Assembly (NCBI RefSeq): GCF_012912105.1 | Contig: NZ_QMEA01000002.1 | Coordinates: forward strand, 1-64,000 | Origin: Brasilonema sp. UFV-L1 | GTDB lineage: Bacteria > Cyanobacteriota > Cyanobacteriia > Cyanobacteriales > Nostocaceae | DNA length: 64,000 nucleotides | Direction: 5' to 3' | Shown here: in pieces, positions 18,549 to 28,391 of the stretch | Layout: every line of letters starts with the position of its first letter | Position numbering within the stretch: the first letter of the stretch is position 1 | Program-made: the position numbers and the translations under genes | Notes under the pieces: model-generated | What the model was told of the DNA's origin: nothing | The model's database searches: none | The model's input: only the letters and a program-made list of their open reading frames with translations

Positions 18549-20300
18549 CTAATGCAATAATTCCTCTATCTGATGCTGACTCCATAAAGTTCTGTACAGC
18601 CCAGGCTGTTGCAAAAGTTCTATCTGAGTCCCTGTCTGAACAATTTTACCCTTGTCCATCACGAAAATGCGGTCAGCTGTCGCCGCTGCAGAAAGTTGAT
18701 GAGTAATGAAAATAACCGTTTTTCGTTGCGTACCACCAGAAAGATTTCTCAAGATGGCTGTCGCTGTTTGATTATCCACACTGGAAAGAGCATCATCCAA
18801 AATTAACATTGGGGCATTGACTAGCATTGCTCTAGCTAAAGCAGTGCGTTGTCGTTGTCCACCAGAAAGAGTAATGCCGCGTTCTCCAACTAGAGTTTCA
18901 TATTTTTGGGGGAAATTAGTTATTTCTTGATGAATTTGGGCTGTTTTGGCAGTATGTTCTACTTCTTGTTGTTCGCTCACAGGATCGCCGTAGCGGATGT
19001 TATTCTTAATTGTTGTACTGAACAGAAAGCTGTCTTGGGGAACATAGGCGATCGCACTCCTTAAATCAGCCAAGACTATTTTAGTAATGTCTACTCCATC
19101 CAAAAACAAATGTCCCGGCTCAATATCCAACAATCTTGGGATAGCATTTGCCAAAGTTGATTTCCCCGAACCAATAGCGCCTACAATTGCGACAGTCTCC
19201 CCAGGAGCTATGGTAAAACTTATATCCTCAAGTGCTGGAGTCATAGACCCAGGGTAAGTGTAACTGAGATTTCTTGCTGTCAGTTCTCCTCTAACTTGCT
19301 CTAATGGTAAGTGAATCCTATCTCGTTCATCTTTGATCTTGGGTGTAACAGTTAAAATTGCTTCAATGCGATCAACACTCACTTCACCTCGTTGGTAAGC
19401 GGTGATCGTAAATCCTAATAGAGCTGTAGGAAAAACGAGACGCTCTACATACAAAAGTAGTGCTACAAAGTCACCAACAGCAAGGCTTCCATTCGTGATT
19501 CGCGTGGCTCCTAGCCAGATAATGATAAAAGAACTCACCGTAGCTAGTCCACCAATGAGTGGAAACAGTGTATTTCGACTTTTTGCGAGTTTCAAATTAG
19601 CCTCTAACAGTTGTCGATTTTGACTTGCAAAAGCTCGACGCTCGTTTTCTTCTTGAGAGTAGATTTTGATTAAAGCAATACCGCTAACATCCTCTTGAAT
19701 CAATTCGCTCATGTCAGACAGCCTTTCCTGTACAGCTAACTGTTCTGTGCGTAAGCGCTCACTAAACAGATGCACCAACAAAAACATGAAAGGATAAACT
19801 GCTAGTGAGGCGAGTGTCAGATCCACACTCAGTGTTAGCATCACCGGTAATGTGAGAACGTAAGCAAATACAGTATTTGCCAAACTCAGGACTGCAAAAC
19901 CCAATAACCGCCGGATATTGTCCACATCGCTTGTTGCTCGATTAATCAAATCCCCTGCGGTATTCGTCACAAAATAGGACGGTTCCAGTTTCAGTAAGTG
20001 TTCAAAAATTTGTTGTTTCAGGTCAAATTCCACCTGACGCCCCACACCAAATAGCCAAATCCGGGAGGCCATCCGGATAAGCCACATAGCTGAGCTAAAT
20101 AATACAATTTGTATAATAAGATGTCTAACTTGATTGAAGCTGAATTCAACTGAGAGTTGGTCAACGCAAGCGCGAATCAACAGAGGAATTGATACACCCA
20201 AAGCATTCACAATCAACAAGGCGGTAATGCCAAATGTTGCTTCTCGCCAATAGGGGCGGAGGTATGCAAGAAGTTTTCTTAGTCGTCGTGAGTTTGCCAT
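18549..20300 (-). CDS. ABC exporter, fused membrane and ATPase domains
   Basis: This 583-residue half-transporter has a six-helix membrane domain in the first about 310 residues, then an ATPase with Walker A GAIGSGKST, Q-loop YVPQDSFLF, signature LSGGQRQR, Walker B MLILDDAL and switch FITHQL. It resembles the MsbA/MdlB group, which pump lipids or drugs as dimers. The substrate is unknown. The start is ATG at 20300. The gene stands alone on the minus strand with its terminator at 18480. Confidence 0.92.
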   Translation of the reverse strand: MANSRRLRKLLAYLRPYWREATFGITALLIVNALGVSIPLLIRACVDQLSVEFSFNQVRHLIIQIVLFSSAMWLIRMASRIWLFGVGRQVEFDLKQQIFEHLLKLEPSYFVTNTAGDLINRATSDVDNIRRLLGFAVLSLANTVFAYVLTLPVMLTLSVDLTLASLAVYPFMFLLVHLFSERLRTEQLAVQERLSDMSELIQEDVSGIALIKIYSQEENERRAFASQNRQLLEANLKLAKSRNTLFPLIGGLATVSSFIIIWLGATRITNGSLAVGDFVALLLYVERLVFPTALLGFTITAYQRGEVSVDRIEAILTVTPKIKDERDRIHLPLEQVRGELTARNLSYTYPGSMTPALEDISFTIAPGETVAIVGAIGSGKSTLANAIPRLLDIEPGHLFLDGVDITKIVLADLRSAIAYVPQDSFLFSTTIKNNIRYGDPVSEQQEVEHTAKTAQIHQEITNFPQKYETLVGERGITLSGGQRQRTALARAMLVNAPMLILDDALSSVDNQTATAILRNLSGGTQRKTVIFITHQLSAAATADRIFVMDKGKIVQTGTQIELLQQPGLYRTLWSQHQIEELLH

Positions 20301-20458
20301 TTAAGCAATGACGCAACTTTATTAATCTTATTATGAACTACGAGAAGGAATCCTTTTTTGTATGCCTTGTGGAAACTTTGCCATTCTAGAGAAAATAAGG
20401 TCAGCCACAACTGTGTAACGTGGTGACCCTACTGTTGTATCATTGTTCTAAAAAGTAC

Positions 20459-21148
20459 CTAACGACCACGTAGGAAGGTGTATATCTGGTTAAGATAACT
20501 TTCCCAAACTCGCGTTGTGACTTCGAGTGTCTCGGCATTCGGTACAAAATCTTCTAATCTTAACCCCCTTGTTCTAATAGCCTGTGGAGTTTGCAACAAA
20601 TATGGTGTTGTTCTGATGTCAGACATTGTTGAGGCATTGATGATACTATCGCTGGCTACGATAGTATCTTGTCCTAGGGCGACAAGTGTCTCAGATGTTG
20701 ATGTTGTTGGTATTGTAGACGAAGCTAGCCGCACGTTTTGGATAATTTCCTGATTGGCTAGGTATGGTTCGCCTACCATTGCGATCGGTGAGCGAACCAG
20801 GAAGTAAGCGACAGCGGGTGTGCTTGACAACAAAAGAATTGTCAGCGCCCAGCCGATTAAGTATCCTCCTGGTTTATCCAATGTTCCTCCGCTTTTCATC
20901 CTCTGTGCTGCAAAAATCATCAGCAAGATAGATGCTCCTAAAGGTTTGAGCGGAAATGACACTACCTTCCACAATGAGGCGACGGCTGGTTCATTAGGGT
21001 TAATGAACGACAGCAGTACCACAAGCAACATAATCACCAGGATTAGTCTCCCGACGAAAGTTCCTGAGGGATAAAATCTCTGGAACAAGGAGTATATGAT
21101 AGTGCCAACAAGCAACCACAGTAACACCCGACTTAACAGTACAAACAT
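20459..21148 (-). CDS. Multi-pass membrane protein of unknown function
   Basis: This roughly 229-residue protein has about four hydrophobic segments in the first 120 residues (FVLLSRVLLWLLVGTIIYSL, LILVIMLLVVLLSFI, GASILLMIFAA, LIGWALTILLLSSTPAVAYFLV) and a soluble C-terminal part. The topology recalls the membrane half of cyanobacterial YdcF/DUF218 proteins, but no catalytic half follows, so I do not assign it. ATG 21148 was chosen over an in-frame TTG at 21166. Confidence 0.6.
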   Translation of the reverse strand: MFVLLSRVLLWLLVGTIIYSLFQRFYPSGTFVGRLILVIMLLVVLLSFINPNEPAVASLWKVVSFPLKPLGASILLMIFAAQRMKSGGTLDKPGGYLIGWALTILLLSSTPAVAYFLVRSPIAMVGEPYLANQEIIQNVRLASSTIPTTSTSETLVALGQDTIVASDSIINASTMSDIRTTPYLLQTPQAIRTRGLRLEDFVPNAETLEVTTRVWESYLNQIYTFLRGR

Positions 21149-21407
21149 AGATCGATGAACTCTCAAATCTTCTTTTGCGGTCGGTCTTAGAGGTTTTAGG
21201 CAGTGGGGTTATTGTACCGTCAAATTGTAATCGTACTGTTACCTGACTTCAAATACCTCACAGCCTCACACCACGATAACCATCGTAGTGATTTTAGAGC
21301 AATTTTTTGCAACTGCGTCTACTATCAGTAATTTTCCAGATTAGTAATCTGCCTTTTGTAAATTAAATTAATTTTAGTAGTCGTCAAATCAAGCAAAAGG
21401 AAAAACT

Positions 21408-22406
21408 ATGTCGCCTGGAAAATCTACTATTTTGGTGACAGGGGGCGCTGGATACATCGGCTCCCATACAGTGCTTGCTCTCAAGCAGGCTGGTTTTGAC
21501 GTGATTATACTGGATAATCTGGTTTACGGACACCGCGATTTGGTTGAAAAAGTTTTACAAGTAAAACTTGTAGTGGGAGACATTGGCGATCGCCCGCTGT
21601 TGGATGATTTATTCAAAACACATGATATAGCCGCTGTTATGCATTTTTCGGCTTATGCGTATGTAGGAGAATCTGTTGCCGATCCGGCAAAGTATTACCA
21701 CAACAACGTTCTCGGCACTCTGATTCTGCTAGAAGCCATGCTCGCAGCATCTGTTAAGAAATTTGTATTTTCTTCTACTTGTGCAACGTACGGGGTGCCT
21801 GAAGTTGTGCCAATTCCTGAAGATCATCCCCAGAATCCGATTAACCCTTATGGTGCCAGCAAGCTCATGGTAGAGCGGATTCTCTCAGATTTTCATGTTG
21901 CTTATGATTTGAAATCAGTGCGCTTTCGTTATTTTAATGCTGCTGGTGCTGCTCCTAACGGCTTATTGGGAGAAGACCACAACCCAGAAACTCATTTGAT
22001 TCCCCTTGTGTTGCAGACAGCCTTAGGTAAGCGCGAATCCATCTCGGTTTTCGGTACTGATTACCCCACGCCAGATGGGACGTGCATTCGGGATTATATT
22101 CATGTTAGCGACTTAGCAGACGCCCACGTTTTGGGATTGGAATATTTGTTGAAAGGTGGCGACAGCGAAGTTTTTAATTTAGGAAATGGCAATGGCTTCT
22201 CAGTCAAAGAAGTTATTGAAGCTGCAAAGCTCGTCACACAAAGAGATATCAAAGTTGTAGAGTGCGATCGCCGTCCTGGCGATCCACCAGCACTCATTGG
22301 TAGTGGCGACAAAGCCAGAAAAATCCTAGGCTGGTATCCACAATACTCTTCTCTTGAGGAGATTATCACTCACGCTTGGCAGTGGCACCAGATTCGTCAT
22401 CAGTAG
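21408..22406 (+). CDS. galE: UDP-glucose 4-epimerase
   Basis: This 332-residue extended SDR enzyme has the NAD-binding motif GGAGYIG at residues 12-18, catalytic Tyr148 and Lys152 in NPYGASK, and FNAAGA and LRDYIHV-type segments of GalE. It interconverts UDP-glucose and UDP-galactose for cell-surface polysaccharides. The start ATG follows AAAAGGAAAAAC. A structured hairpin element stands 73 bases beyond the stop and probably also ends transcription. Confidence 0.93.
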   Translation: MSPGKSTILVTGGAGYIGSHTVLALKQAGFDVIILDNLVYGHRDLVEKVLQVKLVVGDIGDRPLLDDLFKTHDIAAVMHFSAYAYVGESVADPAKYYHNNVLGTLILLEAMLAASVKKFVFSSTCATYGVPEVVPIPEDHPQNPINPYGASKLMVERILSDFHVAYDLKSVRFRYFNAAGAAPNGLLGEDHNPETHLIPLVLQTALGKRESISVFGTDYPTPDGTCIRDYIHVSDLADAHVLGLEYLLKGGDSEVFNLGNGNGFSVKEVIEAAKLVTQRDIKVVECDRRPGDPPALIGSGDKARKILGWYPQYSSLEEIITHAWQWHQIRHQ

Positions 22407-22478
22407 ACTAGGAAGGAGAGAGGGAGGGAAGGAAAGATATTTTCCCACACTCCCACACTCCCCGTGGAAAAATTCGGT

Positions 22479-22558
22479 AAAAAACGGAGTCAGCCTTTGG
22501 TCTGTTTCACTGTCGGCACCCACGAGTACTCGTTCTAATAAGGCTGACTCCGTTTTTT
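22479..22558. repeat. 80-nt hairpin element, copy A
   Basis: A perfect 19-bp stem (22479-22497 with 22540-22558) closes a 42-base loop. The loop contains the self-complementary ACGAGTACTCGT and the segment CTGTC. Loops of the same length and related sequence occur at 47824 and 47990, where the stems differ by paired changes. The right arm ends in TTTTTT, so it can also act as terminator of galE and of the opposing gene. Confidence 0.8.
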
Positions 22559-22583
22559 ATGGATTCATGCGTCCCCCACTCCC

Positions 22584-23189
22584 TTATCTCCTCTTCAACA
22601 TTCGCAGGACTCCAAAAAAAACACCCGCCGCTAAAAAACCTGAGACGGCGATCGCCCACAATGGAATTCCCTGAGTTTGTTCTTCGGTTATATTTTGATT
22701 GACATTTTGCACATTTTGTGGACTATTGGTGACTGCCGAACCAGCTGCCACCGTAACTGCAAACTTTAACTCAAATGGCTGAAAACTCTGTCCACCATTT
22801 TTTGGTTTACCACGCAGCTGTAGCTGATAAGCTCCAGGTCTGGGAAAAGTTATTTCAGTACCAGGTACGCCTTGATACCGTTCAGCGGAAACAGGCTGTA
22901 AGGGCGGTTCGAGGAGTGGTGGTTCTTTAGGGGAGTGGGGTTCAGCGTAAACCACTAATTTACAATTACACTCTGCTAAGGGGATCATCTTTCCACCTTT
23001 ACGAGTCAGAGCAAACCAGGTTTTTGCTGATTCTCCAGCGCGGGGATTATCATTCGGTTCAATGTGTAAAGTCGCGCCAACATCTGCTGAAGTCGTTACC
23101 TTATGGGCAATAGCTGGGTAAGCTATGGTTAGATATATACTTAACGAAATAAAGATTAATACATAAAAAATACGGTCAACAAACCTCAT
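22584..23189 (-). CDS. Periplasmic Ig-like domain protein with C-terminal anchor
   Basis: This 201-residue protein has an N-terminal signal (FYVLIFISLSIYLTIAYPAIAHA-like) and a beta-sandwich of the FixH/YtkA kind (GATLHIEPNDNPRAGESAKTWF, CNCKLVVY, PGTEITFPRPGAYQLQLRG). It ends with a membrane helix (IPLWAIAVSGFLAAGVFFGVL) and basic tail. It lies downstream of the TauE/SafE-like gene on the same strand, which suggests a shared role, possibly in copper handling; that is inference. ATG 23189 was chosen to place the signal peptide at the start; the longer frame from 23435 overlaps the upstream gene. Confidence 0.7.
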   Translation of the reverse strand: MRFVDRIFYVLIFISLSIYLTIAYPAIAHKVTTSADVGATLHIEPNDNPRAGESAKTWFALTRKGGKMIPLAECNCKLVVYAEPHSPKEPPLLEPPLQPVSAERYQGVPGTEITFPRPGAYQLQLRGKPKNGGQSFQPFELKFAVTVAAGSAVTNSPQNVQNVNQNITEEQTQGIPLWAIAVSGFLAAGVFFGVLRMLKRR

Positions 23190-23343
23190 TCCAAGCTGTT
23201 TACCAAGGCTAAGCCGCCCAGAACTTAAGTTCTGAGCAAATAGCAAAACTCTTTTAAAGAAGACTCGAAAATCATATTCAGTCCACTTTAGTAGACTTAA
23301 GCTATAAGCCCAGGGTTTTTTAAATCCTTGGCATATGAATTTA

Positions 23344-24567
23344 CTACGACTGTTTTGGGGGAACATAAAATTGCTGTAAAGATAACATTGACCAGAAAAA
23401 GCGCCAACGCACCAGCAAGACCAACAGTGTGACAATTCCCAGAAGCACTGCTGCCAATTTATGTCTCCAGCTAGATTGAAAAGAACCTAGATAGTGAGAG
23501 CCAATTATGACAGCATGGATTACGCTTAGTAGTAAAGCTGGCACGCTGAACAAATGAATAGCTCGCCAGCGTTTGCCTAAAAACTTCTGTAGACGGTCAA
23601 AACTGGTTAGGGCTGCGGGAGTCATTAGCACCAGTGCTACAGCACCTAAAGCCATGCCAAACTGATACTCTAGTGGCAAGAACAACAACGCTGCAAAATT
23701 CCATTGCAGTGAATGTTCCATCATATGGGTGGTGTGAGCCAAAGACAGCACAAAAGCACCGACTCCTAACGCACGACGGTAACGCAAAGGTGCTGCCCAC
23801 AAGTAACTGATGGGACGAGCAACAAGCGCTAGAATCAAACAAACTAACGCCGCATGTCCGGTGTAATCTATCATTGTGTTGCCAGTCCGTAGCAGGGTAA
23901 GCACACCAATCGTGAGAGTCACCCAGCCACCCAAGCGAAACAATTGACTACGCCTGTCTTTACTGACCAACGATGTAGACACACCCACACCTAACATTGT
24001 AGGCAGAGTTCCTAAACCAAACGCCAGCATTGTTGCTGCGCCCATCCACAAATTTCCAGTTTCCGCAGCTTTAATTTGAGCAGCATACAAGAAACCACAA
24101 GGCATTAAACCCCAAGTAACACCCAAAAGGGCTGGTGTCCACCATTTGGTTTGTAGAGAAAGCTTCATCATCACCTGACTGAGATCGTTGTGTAAACGAC
24201 CTTGCATAAGAGGGTGCAGCAATGGAATTTGAGGTAGAAACTCAGGTTTTATTTGTCTAATACCAAACCAAATCAGCAAAATGCCAGTCAGAATCGCCAT
24301 CCATTGGCGTAATTCGCTACCAATCCCTGCCATTTGTCCACTAGCAAGTAATACCGAACCAAGAGCACCAATTCCTGCACCAACGAGAACATAGCTCAAC
24401 ATCCGCCCTAAGTTCAGTAGTGTGTGAAATTGCAATTGTTGTCGCCAATGGGAAGTTTCCTGCTTATGAGACAGAGAAAACGCAACTGCTAAGGGACCAC
24501 ACATCCCAACACAATGTCCAAAACTTCCTAGGAATCCTAGAGCCATGAGAAGTAATAAATTTACCAT
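23344..24567 (-). CDS. TauE/SafE-family membrane protein fused to a ferric-reductase-like part
   Basis: This 407-residue protein has 10-12 hydrophobic segments. The first half is UreH_2/TauE-like with GSFGHCVGMCGPLAVAFS and a repeated GLMPCGFLYAA motif; these cysteines are typical of copper- or sulfite-linked family members. The second half (helices with HTTHMMEHS, HLFSVPALLLSVIHA) resembles the ferric-reductase transmembrane fold with possible haem histidines. The combination suggests metal or electron transfer across the membrane. The next gene on the same strand is a periplasmic protein 154 bases downstream. Confidence 0.7.
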   Translation of the reverse strand: MVNLLLLMALGFLGSFGHCVGMCGPLAVAFSLSHKQETSHWRQQLQFHTLLNLGRMLSYVLVGAGIGALGSVLLASGQMAGIGSELRQWMAILTGILLIWFGIRQIKPEFLPQIPLLHPLMQGRLHNDLSQVMMKLSLQTKWWTPALLGVTWGLMPCGFLYAAQIKAAETGNLWMGAATMLAFGLGTLPTMLGVGVSTSLVSKDRRSQLFRLGGWVTLTIGVLTLLRTGNTMIDYTGHAALVCLILALVARPISYLWAAPLRYRRALGVGAFVLSLAHTTHMMEHSLQWNFAALLFLPLEYQFGMALGAVALVLMTPAALTSFDRLQKFLGKRWRAIHLFSVPALLLSVIHAVIIGSHYLGSFQSSWRHKLAAVLLGIVTLLVLLVRWRFFWSMLSLQQFYVPPKQS

Positions 24568-24964
24568 CTGTTATTAAAAATGAAAAAATGAAAAAATTAA
24601 CAATGAAAAATATAAATTCTTAAATTTACACATTTCTGGAAATATGACAGTTTGAAGGAGAAGTCAGAATTCAGTAATGCTCATAATCTCGTTTGCAGGT
24701 AGAAGCTAGAAATGTCAACAGAGCGCTTTCACCGCTCTGTAAGGGAAGTTGAGCCTCTCAATGGGCATTCCCAGCCAGAGACTGGGAACGAGGCAATCTA
24801 AATTATTTATCTAAATTTTTTAGATTTAAACATTCTTGGAAATAGGAAAGTTTCATGAGGCACTTTAAATGAAGTAAGTTCTTTTGTCAAAAGACACAGC
24901 GTCAAACTTAGTGTTTGCGCTATCCTATGTCAGGTAACTACTCTCCCCCTAACCTTTTTGATTG
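24568..24964. repeat. Spacer with small palindromic repeats
   Basis: The spacer holds ACAGAGCG...CGCTCTGT near 24718-24741 and CCCAG-CCAGAGA-CTGGG near 24770, hairpins of the small dispersed type. No gene is seen. Confidence 0.6.
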
Positions 24965-26065
24965 ATGAGATATATGAAAAAACGGTTTTGGTTGTTGCTT
25001 GTGCTACCAATGATAGTAGTTGTCATAGTAGTTACCAACACGTTTATTAAGCAGCACAGGGAGTCAGTGATTTACAATATTAGAGTTGAAAAAAATCTCA
25101 CTGCAAATAAAGATACAAAGACACCAACACAGAAAGATACACAGACACAAAATTCTTCCGCGTCTTTGCACCCCCCTATTCCTGCTTCCTTACAAGTTTC
25201 TGCTGATCAGCTGTTCGCCCACGTTCAAAGGCTAAATTTTACACGACATACACCAGTCGAGCGATCGCGTACTCGCGCTTACATCACAACTGAACTCAAA
25301 AAAATCGGCTGGAAACCCAAGCTAGAGAAATTTCAAGACGGCGTTAACATCTTCGCAGAAAAACCAGGAACTGATAAAGATGCAGGAGCGATTTTGGTAG
25401 GTGCTCACTATGACACTGTTTATATCTCTCCTGGTGCAGATGACAACGCTAGTGGTGTTGCTGTGATTTTAGAAATTGCACGAATTTTTGGTTCGCGTTC
25501 CACCTCCAGAACGTTACAACTTGCCTTTTTCGATAAAGAAGAAGCAGGACTTTTAGGAAGTAAAGCTTTTGTGACAGACAAGAAACATCTGGAAAATTTG
25601 CAAGGCGTTATTGTTCTCGATATGGTGGGTTATGCTTGTCACACTCCTGGATGTCAAAAATACCCAACGAGTTTACCTGTGACTCCACCTAGTGATAAGG
25701 GTGATTTTTTGGCGGTGATAGGCGATACAGAACATTTACCGCTGCTTCATGCTTTTCAAAATTCACAGAAACTCTCAGCACTCTCTCTAAATAAGGCAAG
25801 TAAAAGGAGATTAACTCTACCATCTGTACTCACGCTACCAATACCTCTCAAAGGCTTGCTGACACCTGATACTTTACGTAGCGATCACGCTCCATTTTGG
25901 TATCAAGGAGTTGGAGCTGTCTTAGTTACTGATACCGCAAATCTACGGACTCCTCATTATCATCAGCCGAGCGATGTTCCAGCAACAATTGATCGCGAGT
26001 TTTTTGCCGGAGCAGCGCAGGTTGTTGTTAATGCTACTACCAAATTATTGCAAAATGGCAATTAA
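24965..26065 (+). CDS. M28 family zinc aminopeptidase
   Basis: This 366-residue protein has an N-terminal membrane anchor or uncleaved signal (FWLLLVLPMIVVVIVVTN), a Thr/Gln-rich linker, then an M28 domain. The zinc ligands are in GAHYDTV, GADDNASG, KEEAG, LDMVGY and TPHYHQPSD. It likely acts outside the inner membrane on peptides. ATG 24965 is used; ATG 24974 (MKKRF) is an equally good start. There is no clear ribosome site, and it is a single-gene unit. Confidence 0.87.
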   Translation: MRYMKKRFWLLLVLPMIVVVIVVTNTFIKQHRESVIYNIRVEKNLTANKDTKTPTQKDTQTQNSSASLHPPIPASLQVSADQLFAHVQRLNFTRHTPVERSRTRAYITTELKKIGWKPKLEKFQDGVNIFAEKPGTDKDAGAILVGAHYDTVYISPGADDNASGVAVILEIARIFGSRSTSRTLQLAFFDKEEAGLLGSKAFVTDKKHLENLQGVIVLDMVGYACHTPGCQKYPTSLPVTPPSDKGDFLAVIGDTEHLPLLHAFQNSQKLSALSLNKASKRRLTLPSVLTLPIPLKGLLTPDTLRSDHAPFWYQGVGAVLVTDTANLRTPHYHQPSDVPATIDREFFAGAAQVVVNATTKLLQNGN

Positions 26066-26529
26066 ACAAAGAATTCAGCAAGTCCTGATTCAGGAGTCAG
26101 AATCACTTCTGTTGGGGATGCGCGACCCCAACCGATTGTAGACAACGCCAGATGCCTCAAGTCGGGAAACCCGCCCACGGCACTGGCTCCCGTATAGACG
26201 GTGGGGATGCGCGACCCCATACTCATCCGCCAGTCGCACAGAATTCATTCTGAATTCTGGCGACTGACACCTTCGTTCTTCTGTTAAGCAGATGAGTGTT
26301 TGATACTCGTGAATCAATTTTAATGATTTCATTCAACACATCAGTTAGCTTTATTGTCAATAAACTCTAGGTTTGACCCTAAGTAAGAAAAACAAGTAAG
26401 GAAAAAATTTCAAAATATGCCTTTTTTCTTGCCCAATTGGGTTTAAAACCCCGCTGTCAACGGGGGCGTTTGGCATTGTTGAGGGTTTGAATCCAAGGGC
26501 CGAAGTATTCCTTCTGCCCTCTGGCTTCT
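26066..26529. repeat. Repeat-rich spacer
   Basis: GGGGATGCGCGACCCC occurs twice (about 26114 and 26203), enclosing a hairpin element at 26141-26190 (GCCAG.TGC ... GCACTGGC with inner TCGGGAAACCCG). A further CCCCG-CTGTCAA-CGGGG hairpin lies near 26450. The layout looks like one small element inserted into another. No gene is seen. Confidence 0.7.
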
Positions 26530-27852
26530 TCAAGAATTTTTATCTGATTGAATAGCAAAATATAATTTATTGAATTCTTGATTTGGTAATAAACCTATCG
26601 GGTCTAAAGCAAGATTATCTTTAATACCTTTAACAAGATACATATCAATTGCACCCTTATTTTTAGCACTAATTTTCCCTCGAGATTCAATTGAAAAAAA
26701 ATCTTTAATTAACTCAAAAGTTGCTTGAGAAATATTAATGCCTCCAGGAATACCAGATGATTCCATCCTAGAAGCAGTGTTAACAGTGTCGCCCCAGACA
26801 TCGTAAGCAAACTTCTTATGTCCAATCACACCTGCTAATAATGGTCCTGAGTGAATTCCAATACGAATATCCCAATATGGTTGATTCAAAAGTGCCTTCT
26901 CTTTTTTACGCCATTCCATAAACGTACGAATGTTGATAGCAGCTAACACAGCATCAATGGCATGGGTTTTGTTAGAAGTTGGAATTCCCCCAACACACAT
27001 ATAACTGTCACCAATCGTTTTCAATTTTTCCAAATTATGTGCTTCAATAAACTGGTCAAAACAAGAAAAACAGTAATCAAGTTCATCAACCAATTCTTGT
27101 GGAGTCAGCTGTTCTGATAACTCCGTAAAATTCTTAAAGTCTGTAAACAGAACAGAGGCAGATTCATAATGAACCGGCTTAACTGCACCAGTTTGCTTGA
27201 GTTCAGAAGCAATATCTATGGGTAGTATATTCAAAAGCAGTTTGTCTGTTTTGTGTTTTTCTTCTTCTAGTTGAAGATACAGCCGATTTAACTCTTCAAA
27301 GCGTTCAGCATTACGGATGGCTGCTGATAATTGCACGGCTAGTAAATAGCCAATGCGTAAATCTTCTTGAGTATAGGTTTTTGGTGCTGAAGTGGCAAAG
27401 TTAATCGTACCAAGCACCCGATTCTCCGATTCCAAAGGAATGATGATCTGCGAACTGTACTGACTCAGAAAACCGCTTGTAGAATTGTGATGAATGAGTC
27501 GGGCTTGCCCTGTTCTCAGACTAGTACCAACGACACCCATGTCTGTCATCTCAGAAAAGTTTATTTCGACAGTAGAACCAAACAATGTCACAATACGCCA
27601 AGAGCCTTTACGGTTGTGCAGGCAAACACTACAATGCTCGAAGTCTAATAACCATTTTGCTTGTTTCGCAACAACCCGCAAAATCTCATCTAGTTTTAGC
27701 GAACGATTAATTGCGATCGCAATTTCATTGACAGCTGCGATCCTACACGAAAGCGCTTGCGCTTCAGCAAGCAGGCGACGGGAAAGAAGCAACAGTTGTT
27801 GATAATCCTGTTGTTCCAGCCTACTAGCAATAGAGGCGGGGATAGAAGTCAT
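26530..27852 (-). CDS. GAF-domain adenylate cyclase (class III)
   Basis: This 440-residue protein has a GAF sensor at about residues 40-195, a short coiled linker (LYLQLEEEKHKTDKLLLNILP) and a class III cyclase domain. Metal-binding Asp is in VLFTDFKNFT. The adenine-selecting Lys and Asp appear in EKLKTIGDSYM and AYDVWGDTVNTASRM, so ATP is the likely substrate. Its ATG overlaps the stop of the upstream gene (ATGA), which means translational coupling. Cytoplasmic cAMP signalling in response to a GAF ligand is the likely role. Confidence 0.9.
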   Translation of the reverse strand: MTSIPASIASRLEQQDYQQLLLLSRRLLAEAQALSCRIAAVNEIAIAINRSLKLDEILRVVAKQAKWLLDFEHCSVCLHNRKGSWRIVTLFGSTVEINFSEMTDMGVVGTSLRTGQARLIHHNSTSGFLSQYSSQIIIPLESENRVLGTINFATSAPKTYTQEDLRIGYLLAVQLSAAIRNAERFEELNRLYLQLEEEKHKTDKLLLNILPIDIASELKQTGAVKPVHYESASVLFTDFKNFTELSEQLTPQELVDELDYCFSCFDQFIEAHNLEKLKTIGDSYMCVGGIPTSNKTHAIDAVLAAINIRTFMEWRKKEKALLNQPYWDIRIGIHSGPLLAGVIGHKKFAYDVWGDTVNTASRMESSGIPGGINISQATFELIKDFFSIESRGKISAKNKGAIDMYLVKGIKDNLALDPIGLLPNQEFNKLYFAIQSDKNS

Positions 27853-28391
27853 AATGTATCAATTTCGAGTGAAATTGAATCAGTATATCTATTTATACTC
27901 GTAAACAAGTCTGCTGTCGCAATAATTTCAAATATTTCAGAATCGTCTAAACCTAAGTTCTGAAGATATTGGTAATCTTTACTCGTGAGTGCATGAGGTT
28001 CCATCGCAGCTTTTAAGCCAAAGTTAATCACTGCTTTGTCACGTTCAGGAAGCGGACAAGCTGCAAAATCTGAAACCAGGGTTGTTAAAACTTCCTCACT
28101 CATCCCTAATGATGATAATCCGTGCAAATGGACATTCAATGCATAAGGACTACTATTTGCTTGAGAAACAGCAATTCCCAGCATTTCCTTGAGTGTGCGT
28201 GGAATATCTCCTTTCAAGACAGTGCTGCGAAATTTCTTCCAGTTACCTTCCAACACTTCAGGATTGATTGCCATTGATTTAAATAAATTTGGTACAATAC
28301 CAAATCCAAGTTCAACCATGATTTCTTCATAAATCGCTTTGACCTTGGAATCACTGAGCTGCTCGTATTCGATGATCGGAAATTTAGCCAT
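27849..28391 (-). CDS. Carboxymuconolactone decarboxylase-like protein lacking active-site cysteines
   Basis: This 180-residue protein has the AhpD-like/CMD fold (FGIVPNLFKSMAINPEVLEG, LKEMLGIAVSQAN, YALNVH, LPERDKAVINFGLK). Peroxidase members carry a CxxC or related pair before the conserved His; here the segment reads SQANSSPYALNVH, with no cysteine. It is therefore unlikely to be a thiol peroxidase. It overlaps the adenylate cyclase gene by 4 bases, so the two products are made together. A ligand-binding or regulatory role is possible but unproven. Confidence 0.75.
   Translation of the reverse strand: MAKFPIIEYEQLSDSKVKAIYEEIMVELGFGIVPNLFKSMAINPEVLEGNWKKFRSTVLKGDIPRTLKEMLGIAVSQANSSPYALNVHLHGLSSLGMSEEVLTTLVSDFAACPLPERDKAVINFGLKAAMEPHALTSKDYQYLQNLGLDDSEIFEIIATADLFTSINRYTDSISLEIDTL

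Noticed and set aside
18343-18585. 80-codon reverse frame beyond the ABC exporter
   Set aside because: It overlaps the exporter terminator and the 3' end of the exporter gene.
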